A stretch of 64,000 bases of DNA from Brevipalpus yothersi (Eukaryota; Arthropoda; Arachnida; Trombidiformes; Tenuipalpidae): NCBI GenBank assembly GCA_003956705.1, contig QZCP01000556.1, forward strand, positions 517,163 through 581,162. Direction: 5' to 3'. The notes beneath the pieces are model-generated. The model had not been told where the DNA came from. It ran no database searches and saw only the letters and a program-made list of their open reading frames with translations. Both the position numbers and the translations under genes were made by a program. This document shows, one piece after another, positions 1 to 13,504 of this stretch (the stretch's first letter is position 1; the number at the start of each line of letters is the position of its first letter).

Positions 1-1566
1 ACACTCGATAGGTCTATATCTCAGAAATTTTTTTTCTTCTCCATTCCTTCAATCAACTGTTTTCATTACTTTTTATCATGATGAGATGGGTTACTACTGC
101 TACTGTACATTGTATATAGGAGACTCATAATGCTACCAGAAAAATCGGTGGCATATCACAGTTGAGCGAATACACACCAGCAGCAAATCATTGAAGCTTT
201 TTTTCTTCATCATGATTCCATTTACAACAACCGGTTCAAAACTACTACTACTACTACTACTACTACTATTACTATACTTTGAAGGCTCTCAGGATGTGTT
301 GCTCATTGAATGAACCAAATTAACTGGTTCTATCCATCTATCCATCTACCTATCTATCTATCTACATCTACCTCTTCTCCCAGTCGTCATCACTGATTGC
401 AAGCCATCATGATTGTCATCGAGGCCAATGGAATTGCTGTTGTCAAAATGAGAAGGTATACAAGTGAGAGATGGAGATAGAGAGAAGTAAAAAAAGAATG
501 TTAGGGTGAACACTACTGAATGTGTATGTGATGAAAAGTTTTTGATTTTGTCAAGCTGAAGAGAGAGAAGGAGGAGGAGGAAGGATTGAAGGGGGGTGTA
601 AGTTGAAAATAATTCATGGCCTAAACAATTATGATGATGGAATTGGAGGACATTTTCATACATAATTAGTTGCTGATTGTGTGTGATTCTAAGCTGTCAT
701 TCATTTAGTGAGCTTGGAGGATATTTATATTCATATATATATATTTACAATCATACATATCTATAAGTATGTTCATTTTGAACATTCTTCATCAGACTTG
801 AGGCTCAATTCGATCTTTTTTGAGTTTTCGAAAAGTCAAAAACGGAAGCTTGAAGGCCAAAGTGGAGAAAAAACAAAGTACACACGTTTTTGTCGCCTTT
901 TTGGCTCTTAATGTGTTGGGTTTTGTGAAAAATGATAGATATATATACACAGTATTGAGGCGGTTTCACAAGTGTCCTTAGAAAATTTTTTGGCCTCAAT
1001 GAATGTCGGTTTTGATGGAAAAGATAATGTATTGGATGAAAAATTCGCATCCAGGAATTGGAATTGGTAAGGCAATTAGTTAGCAGAATATCGAGAATAT
1101 AAGAGCGAATCTGAAGAAAAGAAACTTACTCGTTTCCTGATACAATGTATATTACATTATTGTGTGTAATGAATGTATCGAAAGCCAATAAGAATTTGAA
1201 TTGATAAAAATTGAATTAGCTCGAATATATGCAATCCAATAAGAATGTCATGTTTAGGTGAACGATCAAATACAATTTAATGGCAAAAACAAAGCAATGA
1301 ATTGAGTCAAAGAGAAGAAGAAGAAGAAATTGCATTTCGTTGACCTGAGAAAGAGAGAGAAAGAGAAAGAAGATTCCATGAACCATTGAGAAGCTGTCTT
1401 GAATTGTATATGCTCTTGGGCCATAAAAATTTTTCTCTCTTGCTCAAAAATTGAACAATAAATAGCATACATTATGATGTAGATAATTATTGGTAAAGTT
1501 CTACTTTGAGAAGCGATATTATGAGAGAAAATAAGTCCTCAAAAATTGGACATCTTTATTCCTTGT

Positions 1567-1570
<4 letters not shown>

Positions 1571-1620
<50 letters not shown>
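1571..1620. repeat. (CT)25 microsatellite
   Basis: Uninterrupted CT dinucleotide run of about 50 bp, read directly. Confidence 0.98.
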
Positions 1621-1624
<4 letters not shown>

Positions 1625-2036
1625 TACTGTACTATTTGGAGCGAAGTTTTGCTGTTGGGTATCAAGAAGCTTACAGCTTTTGTAGTAAAAATTTCAAACA
1701 AAAAAGTATAATTTTCATATCAAATTCAAGAATCATAAGTTGATCATAAAAATGAGGAATACAGTAAAAGTCTCTCTCTTCTCACAATCTCACACGTTAC
1801 AGAGGAACTCATCAGAGGGAATATTCTTCCGATACATTTCTCTATCCAATTCCATGTGCCAATCCTCTTATCCTTTATGGCTAACAAAATACCACATCAT
1901 ACACTGTACACCGTCTTCCAGCACGGCGATAAAGGCATAAAATGGCCAAATAATAGGCCACCAAACGATGTATACTGTCGGACTGGCTGTTCAGCATTTC
2001 AAATATTCTCTCGCACTCTATCACTAATTTTTCCGA

Positions 2037-2039
<3 letters not shown>

Positions 2040-2073
<34 letters not shown>
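2040..2073. repeat. (CT)n microsatellite
   Basis: Uninterrupted CT run of about 34 bp. Confidence 0.97.
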
Positions 2074-2076
<3 letters not shown>

Positions 2077-2758
2077 CGGATAGAAGAATGAGAATGAGAA
2101 GAAGAAAAGCAAGAGAGACTCATTTTTTGATCATAGTAAAATTTTTTCGTAAGACCTTCAAAATGTGAATGAATGAGAGGAGCAAAATTACGCTTGAGAG
2201 ATCCACGATTGTAGCCACCAGCAAGCCAGGTCATGATCTTGATGGTTAACACACACATACAGTAGCAACTAATGATGATGAAGACGATTGTGATGATGAC
2301 TCGGAAGCACACAGGTAGTGGGGGAGGAGGGGAGGAGGGCATGGGAAGTGATGTCAGCATGATACGATGGGTACACCAAGAGAGAAGACAATACAGTCTG
2401 ATGATGAGAGAAGTTGGTAGCTTTTTACACGAGAAAACTCTATGAAATGGAAATTACCGTCTTCCGTCGCCTGCCTACTATCTATCTATCGTTCCCTCTG
2501 TGATATTGCCCTCAGGCCATCTTTTTCTACTACTATTTCTTCAACAACTTCTTCTTCTTCTTCTTCATTATTGCTGGAAAACTTCCGAAGCCATCATCAT
2601 ACTTTCCACTCTTTATTATCTCATCCGGACAGAGAGAGGACAGAGAGAGAGACACATGAGTCTCAAGGTGTGGGGGAGTGGAATCTGAAAAGTATCTGTA
2701 TATATTCACAGATAGAGTTTATCTGAGTATGTGTGCGAGTATTCCTTCCGAGTAGTTT

Positions 2759-2760
<2 letters not shown>

Positions 2761-2837
<77 letters not shown>
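2761..2837. repeat. (GA)n microsatellite, about 77 bp
   Basis: Pure AG/GA run, one of the longest in the window. The purine strand is the plus strand here, opposite to the tracts at 1571 and 2040. Confidence 0.98.
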
Positions 2838-2840
<3 letters not shown>

Positions 2841-4684
2841 CCAGAGGAAGACATCAACATATGGTGAATGAACATATAGCCGTAGGGATGAATAACGGGG
2901 GGAGGGGAAAGGAGGATGTTTGGGGGGAAGGAAAGGAGAGTGAAGGTGAGTAGTTTAAGACTCCCACACCGGAACTAGTGTGTATATGTATATCTATCTC
3001 TTCTCACCTTTTTCAATGTCCACCGATGACCATATGCTGCTCACTGTAGGTTGCTTTCTTTCCCTTCCATCATCCTTATGTTTCATTATTCACAAGAATT
3101 ACTGCATCATTTTTGTCATCTTCTCTCTCTCTCTCTCTCTCTTTTTCTCTCTCTCCTGCCACCCACTCACTCCCATCCAATCTCTCCCTCGTTTGTTTGG
3201 ACGCTTGTCATCTCAACGATATCATGTTGATGTCCAGACATTGAATGGTTTTTTTCCCTCACCCAAAGCTAATGAGATACGGATAAGTAGTTTTGGAATA
3301 AACATGAAGATATTCTCATTCATTCTTAGAGATTATCAAGATTCTTGAAATTAGAAGGCACAATGGAACCTCGGGGGAGGGGAATCGAATAATCAAAAGT
3401 ACAATCTCTCTTCAGAGAAGAGCTTGAAGGAGATAGATGAATGAAAATCTTGATCTGAATGGAGACGCGCGTGCTCGATCAACTGTTTGACACGAGTAGA
3501 AGAAAAGAGTTCTCAATGCTTCATCGAACTTTGCCCATGTTAATATTTCATTCATAATTGCTTTTAAGCTTCCCTTTTCGATCAGCTATGAATAAAATCT
3601 TGACTCGAGTAGTTTCACTTTTTCTGCCCAAACAATCGGTTAACCACTTCACAATGGATGATGAACTTTAAACTGACTTTCAGATCCAATTTCTTGACCA
3701 AGCAATTGTTTCCATACAAACATACACGAGGCTATCCCTTCATCATTCACACCTCGCTCGATCCTCATCAATTTAACACTTTGACTCCTCTTTCCGATTC
3801 CCTCTGCGATATGGCGGAAAATGTTGGTAGCAAGGAAGTTCATTTATCACTTGGAATAAAATGGACTTCTGATAAATTGAATGATGTTTTTTCTTCACTT
3901 TTTCGTTCATTTTGGCCCCTCTTCAGGTCATATTTGAAGTGTATACTGGCAACTCTAGGTGTCAATCGCTCTGAGGGCAATTTTTTGGGATCAACAAGTG
4001 TCCAAAGCACATATTACATCTTATAGACTGATGAGAAGGACCAGACTGCGGGTGTTTGAGTATGTGAGAATGACAGAGTAATCTCATAAATGCTAAGAAT
4101 GTTCGAATATAATCAGCTCTCTTTTGCTTACCACACATCAGGATTGGCCACACTAAAATTTTTGGGCCTGTGAACCATCTCTCTTTCCTCTCTCTCAATT
4201 GATATTTTCCACATTAGCCGACTTATTACGGCCACTTCTTCTCACACACATTCACAAAGGTATCCGCTCGACTATTATCAAAGAGAGACTAGTCTGAACG
4301 GTCTCTCTCTTCCACTTCAATCTTCAACATTTGATGGCCTTTATCATTGGGGATATCTGTTTGTGAATCATACATATTATCTGTTAGAGGGAGAGAGAGG
4401 AGGGAAGCAAAGTAGCCATCGGGAATTATCATTCACACCACACTATAATCACACACATTACCAATGAATTGACTGGTGAGAGAAGCTGGCTACTGTGCGT
4501 ATGTGTTCTGGAATGAACAACATACACATTGGAACGTTGGAACAGCACACACACACACACACAAAATCGTCTTTTTTCACTCTCCTCTCTATCTTGTAGC
4601 TTAACATCATGATGATGGCCCTTCACACAACTGGAAGTCCCTGAAAACGGCTACCGAATTTCGCTACTACTGTGAATTCGTTTG

Positions 4685-4689
<5 letters not shown>

Positions 4690-4719
<30 letters not shown>
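4690..4719. repeat. (CT)n microsatellite
   Basis: Pure CT run of 30 bp, followed about 120 bp later by a CTAT tetranucleotide run. Confidence 0.95.
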
Positions 4720-4724
<5 letters not shown>

Positions 4725-4840
4725 TACATCTTCTTGTTCATCATCTCTTCTCTTCTTTTTCTTCTTTCGCCTTACTTTGAGAGAGAGAGATGCAATTGCC
4801 TTTCTGTTTGGCGGGTTTTTTCACTACTTTTCTCACCTCT

Positions 4841-4877
4841 CTATCTATCTATCTATCTATCTATCCATCTATCTATC
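4841..4877. repeat. (CTAT)n tetranucleotide repeat
   Basis: About nine CTAT units with one CCAT variant unit. Confidence 0.95.
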
Positions 4878-5742
4878 GTGAAAGATTGTTAAGCTTTCCT
4901 TGAAAATCGAAGCAGGAAGCTGGTGAGGATACAGCAAAGCAATCTCCAGGATACACCTCAAGGATAAGTGCCAATATCATGTTCTCTCCTCTCTATCTAT
5001 CTCTATCTATTGGGTGCTCTATTGTGAACAATCGTCATCCTGAACATTTACGATGAAATGAAGGTAGAATTTTTGAGGTGATAAGCTTTGCAAAAGTAGC
5101 TTACTTCTTAAATGAATAAGTGTCCAAAATATACGTAAACATACGAATTTCCCATATTGTTTGCATCCTCTCTCCATCAATCCAGGTTTTTTTTGTCTCT
5201 CTCTCTCTCTCGACTCAAATCCAAATATTCACCATCAGTTTCGAGAATTGTTCATTCGGAACCGAATTGTTCATATGTGACCAGTCAAGCCACGCTTGTA
5301 GGCCTCAACTACTGTAACAAGTTTACTTAACTCACTGGTTTTATCCAAACATTCAAAGTCACAATCTGTTGATCGAGATCAAAAACTTTAACTTTCAATC
5401 TGATTTATGATGTTTAACATGGACATCAAAAGGCAAACACACATTGTCCATACTTTTTTTGTAGAATGTTAAATGATACCATGAGAGAAAAGTATCACTT
5501 TCATTTGATTTTTCAAGATTTCAAGATCATCGGCCAAGATCATTGAGCATAAAACTTGGCCAATTTTTTTCTCCTCCATCCATAAAAGCTTCCAGAAAAG
5601 TTCGACAAAGTATCATTTCATTTCCAAGGCCCACTCTGTCTCCCTCAATCATTTATTGATAGATATTGAATCACACACATATAGATCAATCGATTGCAAT
5701 CTGTTGAGGCCAAATTTTGTCCATTCCATGAAGGCATAGAAA

Positions 5743-5748
<6 letters not shown>

Positions 5749-5809
<61 letters not shown>
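5749..5809. repeat. (GA)n microsatellite, about 61 bp
   Basis: Uninterrupted GA run, read directly. Confidence 0.98.
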
Positions 5810-5811
<2 letters not shown>

Positions 5812-7379
5812 ATGTCCGCACTGTTGATGTGACAAAAGTGGCCTCAGCCGATGATCAGGACCAGAGTGGTTCTCTTATTTCTCGTTTCAAGATGTCACTT
5901 TCGAAAATTGAGCGGAATAGAAGTAGTAGTAGTAGTAGTAGTAAATTCCGAGCAATAGTAGTGAGAAGGAGGAATGGAAGATGATACAAAAAACGTTTTC
6001 TTGATACACACATACACATACACACACACCATACGAAGTGGAGTGTGAAGAGGAAGGTTTTCAATGGAAGAGAGAGAAGAAAAAGTAGTTTTTCCAGGCT
6101 TTCCGATCAATAGCATTGCAATTGAATAGAATAAGATTTACTGTGGAATCGATGACATTGGACGGTTGAAAATTTTTTATCCTCTTCTTTTTCTTCTTCT
6201 TCTTCTCCTTCTTCTTCCACTACTGCTACTGTTTCGTTTTTTTTCACTCCTCTCCACTCAAATCAATTCTGTGTGCATACCTCCAACCTTATGGTGAACA
6301 CGAAGAGGTGATACAAAATATGATATTTTAGCACGAAAATCAGTGATTGTTTCGAAAGGGGAAACAACACAAAATTCTGATATATACACGTACACCAAGT
6401 GTTGCTTCTCTTACAAGATTTAAAAGACAAGATATGAGCAGAAAATGTTAGAAAACAGTGTTGAGAGAAAAATAGCAAATTGGTATCGTGATAGAAGAAA
6501 GAAAACTAGAGAGAAAGAGGAGGAAGAAGAGGCAAAATCTTTCAACTCTATAAAATGATTTTGCTCAGTTAAATTAATGGTATGAAAAATATGTTTTGTT
6601 AAGTTTGAATGGATTTTGTATGGCTAGCACGTTAGCTCTTCTCTCTCTTCTCTTCCAGTTTTCTATCTTCACCAATTTAGAATGAAAAAAAAATAATAAT
6701 ACAAAGAGAAGTTAAAATCTGTATACACAGTTTTACACAAGCTTTTTCAATGACAAGTAAATCATCAATACACTGTCTACAAACAATATCGAAACAATAT
6801 CAGCAATAAAGTTTCCTTCTTCTTCATCATCATCGTCATCAATTGAGATGTTAGTAAATGAAGATAGGAAAAGCTTTTCATTTCCTCCATTCTTTACCTT
6901 CTTCTTCTTCCTCTCGATTCATATATATATGTGTATGTATGCCTTACAGGTTCATCTTTTACTGCCACTTGCTGCTTAAAAGAAGAAGGAGAAAGAGCAA
7001 GGAATAATGGAAGGAATAAAGAAGCCCCTTCATGATATAATGTTGCCAACGATTGCTGTTTCATTGGTGTCATCGCAATCAACTGATCATCATTAACCTT
7101 CTCTCTAGTTGTGTTCCCTCTCGCTTCCACCTTAATCTAGAGCAGATATTTTTGACAACAAAACTAGCTTCTTCTTCTTCATCTCCGATCGCCGATTGAA
7201 TGGGAACTTAGAGTGAACAAAAATTGAAGGAAACTCAAGAATGAACATGATGAACAGAATATTGAGCATCATTCTTCCCGCCAATTGAGTATGTGTATGT
7301 GTTGTGTTTGTAAATGTTGATTTTTTCTTCCTCTTCTTATTCTTCTTCTTCACTTTGCAATATCGTGCATTGAGAATCG

Positions 7380-7382
<3 letters not shown>

Positions 7383-7436
<54 letters not shown>
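7383..7436. repeat. (CT)n microsatellite, about 54 bp
   Basis: Uninterrupted CT run, read directly. Confidence 0.98.
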
Positions 7437-7440
<4 letters not shown>

Positions 7441-8186
7441 ACTAGCTGGAGCAATAACGTTCCTCTTTTTATTTCTGTCTTCATCATCCTAATTATCTTG
7501 CTCAAAATTTGTATCTTTCTCTTCCTCTTTTTTCCTCCCTCTCTTTCTCTCTCTTCCTTCGACTTACCGATATACACTGGCAAATCATCATTGATTGGCA
7601 CCTTTATTATAAGTGATTTTCTGTGCAAGCTACTTAAAAGCAATAAGCAAAATCATCTCTTTCTCTCTATTCAATCAGGCAATTGGCAAGATCCATAAAC
7701 AATTTTTTCGTGTCAAAAAGGAATGGGTGATAAGTAAAGTGAAAGGAAATGAATTTTTCTCTCTCCTCTCTCCTCACCAATTCATTTTTTTTCATTGTTG
7801 ACCTTCCTCATATTCAAGTTCAAAGGTCATGTTGATATTTTCATCAACATATACACACAATGAATACATTTACTTCCACTCATTGTGTTTGATGCCCAGC
7901 TAATCAGCACATTTTCTATCATCATGATCAATTCAATAACATAGTGCGTGTAACTCTATTCAGCTTTTGTTATTATCAACTATTGGTCTGAGTGACTGTT
8001 CAGAGGAATGAATGATCATGCTGATTTTCAAGCTTCAATCAAAGTTTCAATGAAAAATTTCAAGAATTTCCATAAAAAATTCGGCCAAGTACCATAAGTT
8101 TCAGTAGAGGAACAATAATGGCATTTCCTAGATGACAAGAATATCGTTTCACTCTCTTCCAATGAAAAACTTGTCCTATTCCCATG

Positions 8187-8220
8187 ATGATTACCAGTTC
8201 GTATACTTACTGGTAATCAT
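8187..8220. repeat. Perfect 12-bp inverted repeat with 10-nt loop
   Basis: The left arm ATGATTACCAGT (8187-8198) is the exact reverse complement of the right arm ACTGGTAATCAT (8209-8220), with a 10-nt spacer. It could form a hairpin or be a protein-binding palindrome. There is no adjacent gene to tie it to. Confidence 0.85.
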
Positions 8221-9527
8221 TGAAAATTTAGCCCTGAGGCGTTGTGGGGTATGTGGGTGATGAATAGTACAATTCATGGGAGATATCTGTGTAAGGAAAA
8301 GGGCGAACGATATAAATGAGAAAAGAAGTCTCATCAAAGAATCTAGAGAAAACTTTCTTCTTCTCTCTCTCTCTAACGATCACAATAGTGAACAGAGGTA
8401 ATGATAGTCAGTATCTTTTCCCAACTTTCACAGGCATACAGTAGATAGAGAGAGAGAGAGACATTTTATCCTTGGAACTTTTCGACTATCATTTCTCCTT
8501 CTTTTCGTACGCTTCTCCTCCCATCTTCTTTTCTTCCTCTCTTTGCTCAGCTTTTGCCCATCATCTTGATTGAAGTGTTGGGACAATTAAAGCTATTTTC
8601 TGTGGTGTACCTTTGACAGTGTGTAATCTTGAATATAGGAAAAGAGTGAGAAAATTATCAGCAATACCATGTCTCAAGATGTCTTTTTGCAAAACATTTC
8701 TTAGTGTTCTGTATTCTTGCATGATCTTCCAGTAGGTGGAGATTCTTATTATGGTCAGAAGCAGGCAACCTTGAAGGCGGTTCAAGAAAATTTTGTGTTG
8801 ATCTGAATGTGAAATCAGGCCATTTGAATTTGGGATCTCTCTCTCTTCGTCAATTGATGATATTCAAACACATACACACTTACAAGATGAATGTGAATGG
8901 TGGCATTGATCATTTTGAGTGTTAAAGAAACGTGTTGAGGTGATGATGGGCAAGATACAGGGAGAAAAGATGATGACAACAATTTATGAGGTTGAAGAAG
9001 GTCCTTATCATCATATTTTTTTCATCATGATTATCGTTTTATGTGCTTCTATCATTCCTCTCTCATCTTATTCTCATCTTTTTTCGGTCCTATCTTATCT
9101 TTTCCTTTTCTCTCCTCCCACTCGTATATGGTATGATCCCTCCTCCTCCCACCGATTCTCAAAATCCACTTGAGGCCATTTCTTATGCTATCTTTCTCTC
9201 TCTCTCTCCTACTCCGGACAGTTTGACAAGTTGACATTGTCACCGATATATATCGGCCTGAAATGAGAATAGTCGGCACAATTTGAATAATGGATGCTAT
9301 CGGTGATTATTTCTCACGAACAATGGTTCTTCACCTTAATTTAGGGAAATACTGTTCTGAATGAGCAACAATCCAGGCCAAGTTCAAATAGCTCTGAACG
9401 CTTCCTCTACTACTACTACTATTCAGGGTCTCTCTATTACTCTCGATCCTCTCTCGATCGACTTGACTTTACTTCCCCTACCTCCCCCTGCCTCCCCCTC
9501 AATACCACCTCCTCCTCCACCATCATC

Positions 9528-9531
<4 letters not shown>

Positions 9532-9612
<81 letters not shown>

Positions 9613-9617
9613 CTTTA
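9532..9617. repeat. Compound (CT)n-(CTTT)n microsatellite
   Basis: A pure CT run to 9590 passes directly into repeated CTTT units to about 9617, then into CTAT-like units. The same order recurs at 12384, 14143 and 53049. Confidence 0.97.
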
Positions 9618-10974
9618 TCTGTCTATCTATTTATGCATTTCATGAGTCCGGAGCTTCTCGTCATCAGAATCGATGATGAACATGACAAAGGTTATTCTTA
9701 CTCTCGCATTAAAATCTAATTTAGATCACAAGTGAGTGGAAAATCAAAAGAATGAGAAGAAAAAAAATGAAGTTTTGGTCGAATTAACATACTTTTTTGA
9801 CTTGAGATCAGCTAAATCTTCCCCATCATATCGGGAATATCTCAAATGTTTTCATTGAAGAGAGGGAGAAAATACAAGAACTCAAGAAAATTCTGAGAAA
9901 CATTTTCAACCTCAATCCATCTTATACATCTCATCACCATGAGCCCATCTTTATGGCCACTCTGTGGTCATCTGATACCTGGGCTTATTTTCACTTTCTT
10001 ACCTCATCTATTCATCTTCCAATTTACCTGGCACGCGTCTCATGCCCTCAAGCTATTTACAAACTGGCCTTTACATCAGCCGATGAAGAGAAAGCGAAAA
10101 AAAAGAATTATCATTACTCAATCTGAAGCCGGCTACTGACTGTTGCTTGGACCCGCTACTAGAACATCACCTCTAGGCTATAACCGTTTTTTTGTCCATC
10201 ACTTCAACAAGGAATGAATACTTCATCCTCAATTCTATTAGATGCACGAAATATTCTATTCTTTCATGGATTCCCGAATGATGAATAGTTACGTATCATA
10301 TGAGAAATTTTTTTACAATTACGAGTTGGAATTGTTTTCTCGTTGCCAAGTTTGATACAAGTTTTGAATGTAAAACCAAGAATTAAATAGAAAATGAACA
10401 GAAGGTAACAGATAGCCTTTAAATAGCCCTGAGAATAGCTTATGATTGTCTCATTTATTGTCTCACAATTTGGTGAGCAAAAATCAACTCTAATTAAAAT
10501 GTCCATACAAGATAGTATGCGGAAAATTTCTCTCCTCTCTCCTATAAGCAAGCAGCATGATAAATTAAGAAAACTGGATTCCTAAAGCTGCAAGAGAGAG
10601 AAGATGAGGCAAGATAATTTGAGACGATAAAAAGTTTCATGTGATTGGATGAAAGATGCAAAATCTCACTTCTAACTGGATGCTGCCGTTGAGACCAGCG
10701 TGAATGAGAGGCTGCCCGATGATTATGAGCAGGTCATTTAAGATGCGAAATAGATGCGTAAAGAAGGCGTCTGAATGAGATGTGGGAGGAGCTGAGAGAA
10801 AAAAAAGAAGAAGAAGATGAAGAAGAGAGAGAGAGAGAGATACTTGTAAAATAATGAAGGAAACTGAATGAAAGTCCTGAGGCAAAATAGTGGAGGAACT
10901 GAACAAAAAATAAGAAAGATGTCAGAAATTCGGAGAAGGAGAGGCTGTGAGTGTGGTGAAGGAGGAGGCAGAAG

Positions 10975-10975
10975 T

Positions 10976-11019
<44 letters not shown>
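10975..11019. repeat. Compound (GAAA)n-(GA)n microsatellite
   Basis: GAAA units pass into a GA run. This is the reverse-complement version of the CT-CTTT compound tracts. Confidence 0.95.
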
Positions 11020-12381
11020 AGTGATTGAGAAGATGGAGAGAGAAAGAATATGAATGATAAGGAAAAGAGAGAGAGAGGTCAGAGTCATTCACCCGCCGTT
11101 TTGGTTGTGAAAATTTTAAAAGAAAATTGGTGGCTAAATTAAAAAATTTTCATGAATAACATCAAGTCATGTATACAAGTAAATTACTCGAGCACAATTA
11201 ATTATCTGCAAACTATACCTTTTCTTGGAACTTCTTCCATGGTTTGGTGAGCTCGGAAAAGTGAGTGAGAGAGAGAGAAAGATAGGCACAGGTATGAGAG
11301 TAAGAGAAAGATGAAAAATATATTTGCTGCTCCGTTATACAATATATATATCTCATTCAAATGGTCTGTTGGCTTGCCTGATTCTTGTGGAATGATACAG
11401 TCCGTGAAGTGATCTGATCAGCCTAAAAAGAGATCTACATGCCGTAATCAAGTGGCCGACCGACAGAAGTGACCTGAACAACTATGTATAAGTGGCTGTA
11501 TATGTATATATAAGTGTATGGATACCAGAAGTCAGCATGATGGAATGATGTAGAAAAATTTTCAGCGATTAACCTGCATTTTAAATGTACACGATAAGAT
11601 GCTTAATATTCTCGGGGTCTTATGTCCAGGCTTTGATGGATTTTCTAATGACCATTAGCCTCACAGTAGAATCAAAGAGTAATAAAAAGGTGGTGATAGT
11701 GGTGGAGGTGGTGTAGGAGAAGGAGGAGAGAGAGAGAAAGAGATGAGGAAGAGACAACTTTTGGGCTATCTTGAGCGGAAATCAACTCTATCACTCGGGT
11801 AAACTGCTTCCTGAAATGAGTAAGCATTCAGAATGAGTAACGAAAAGAGGGTGAAGAAGAGAAAAAGTTTCAATATCATGCAGGGGGAGGAGAATATATG
11901 CTCAATTTTACATTCATGGAGCAGAGATTAATTTCTTTTTCCAGTCAAAATTATGGTGATAAAGTGGAAAAGTATACCATTCCAGTCTCATACAAAATTC
12001 TCAATCATGACTAGAACGTGTTATCACTCAGATTGTCATGATTGCTTTGGGATGAACATTTTGGCATTCCAATGAGAATGTGTATATGTGTGTTTTTATT
12101 CTCTCCCACATAGTTCCCAAATTCTGCTTACCTATCCATAATCCAAAATAGACAAACAAAGCTCATTGAAGCTGCCCACTATGAGAGATGATTCTCTCTA
12201 TCTTTCTGTCTCTCTCTCTCTTTCTTCCTCTCTTTTTTCACTCCTACTCTTCACTGGACAATCCCATGAATATGATTATCATGAGACAATAAGCAGTACC
12301 AATAAACGTGCATCGCCATTGGTTACCATAGATTTCCGTAAATGACTACAAAAGAGAGAGATGAGTTCCTCTTGTTTTTTT

Positions 12382-12383
<2 letters not shown>

Positions 12384-12431
<48 letters not shown>
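12384..12431. repeat. Compound (CT)n-(CTTT)n microsatellite
   Basis: A CT run of about 35 bp followed by three CTTT units. A GA run of opposite strand sense starts 66 bp further on. Confidence 0.96.
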
Positions 12432-12432
<1 letters not shown>

Positions 12433-12493
12433 TGCCTAGAGAGATAGATGAGTGGGAGAAGATAGGAGTGAAAAAGAGTGAGTATGCAAATGA

Positions 12494-12496
<3 letters not shown>

Positions 12497-12541
<45 letters not shown>
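12497..12541. repeat. (GA)n microsatellite
   Basis: Pure GA run of about 45 bp. With the CT tract at 12384 it forms an inverted pair that could fold back in single-stranded form. Confidence 0.97.
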
Positions 12542-12544
<3 letters not shown>

Positions 12545-13233
12545 GGGGGAGAGTTGAGGGTGGCGGGAGTTTGAAGCTCGAGCGTTGATCATTGAAAGAT
12601 CGTAATTAATGGACACATAGAAGAGGTCCATTTTACCTGGTAACAGAAAGCTTTCATTATAATTAAAATACACTGGACAAGACCCTTTTTTCCTCCATAT
12701 GCTCCCAGATAGATAGGTAAAGGGAGAGAGAGAAAGAGAGATCACAAAAGTTATTCATGGTAAAGTCTCGCTCTCATACCGGGTCTTTAGTGCTACTATT
12801 TTTCTCTCTACCCTCACTTCATTTAAGTTGCGCACACACAATTCAGAATCATGATCGATGATAATCACATGATAATTCCATTTTGGTGGTCGTTAAAGTG
12901 GCCATCAATGACATTTGTTAGTACACATAAGAATCATGCAAGAAGAATAGTTTGAGATAGAAACGATATAGTGCATTTTTAAGTATGCAAAATAGAAATT
13001 TTTAGAATAACACTTTGTAAAAAACTTGGCGACACGAGCTGCTATATGTATTGAGGTATAGAAAATTAAAAATTTTTATCATCCTGAGCAGAAGAATACT
13101 TCGTATTATTTCAAAAACAGGTAAGAAGGTAGTTAAATGGAAATCATTACAGAAGACAGAACGAAAAGGGCAAAAAAATGTGTAAAAAAGAAGTATGAAT
13201 TCATCTTTACGTGAAGATGAATTTCAGACTTAC

Positions 13234-13504
13234 GCTTCTTCTTACTATCTGATGAATTGTTGTTCTGATGATGATTATCCTGATTATTGCTATTGGATGT
13301 GGTCAAAATGGTGTGATGAATGGGCTGCTGTTGGTGTTGAGCATTATGGGACAGTGACACTGGAGGCAATTGATGTATTGTCAATGAGGGTGGCTGATTA
13401 TGACCACTCAAATGGTCACTTGTCGGACTGTGGGTGGCATACAGATGGTGGGCATGGATGTGATGATTATTGTGTTGCATGTATGCGTTTATATCGTCTT
13501 GCAT
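13234..13504 (-). CDS. Candidate first coding exon, His/Asn/Gln-rich nuclear-type protein (partial)
   Basis: On the minus strand an open frame starts at ATG 13504-13502 and runs 90 residues to a strong splice donor (GTAAGT at 13233-13228). The product begins MQDDINAYMQ and is rich in His, Asn, Gln and Ser (stretches such as NNHHIHAHH and NSNNQDNHHQNNN). It reaches DSKKK just at the donor, and in unspliced form KKKRK, a nuclear-localisation-like basic patch. Such homopolymer-rich leaders are typical of animal transcription factors, but there is no DNA-binding domain in view, so the identity is unknown. An acceptor-like CAG at 13515-13513 leaves open that this is an internal exon. I could not find the next exon at lower coordinates. 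The codon pattern differs clearly from the microsatellite-driven frames nearby. Confidence 0.45.

Larger units (their letters stand above)
1..13233. other. Gene-poor, microsatellite-rich stretch
   Basis: I see no coding exon I can support here on either strand. Open frames are short and many run through (CT)n or (GA)n tracts, giving Ser-Leu or Glu-Arg repeats that are artefacts. The stretch holds dinucleotide tracts (listed separately), a (CTA)n run at about 241-268, CTAT runs near 338-365 and 4841-4877, an AGT run near 5925-5943 and a 12-bp hairpin at 8187-8220. It could be intergenic DNA or a large intron of the minus-strand gene whose exon lies at 13234-13504. The sequence does not decide between these. 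Confidence 0.6.

Noticed and set aside
1881..2360. Minus-strand frame of 159 codons with a hydrophobic segment
   Set aside because: It runs through a GA tract (Glu-Arg repeats), has no splice signals and no recognisable domain.
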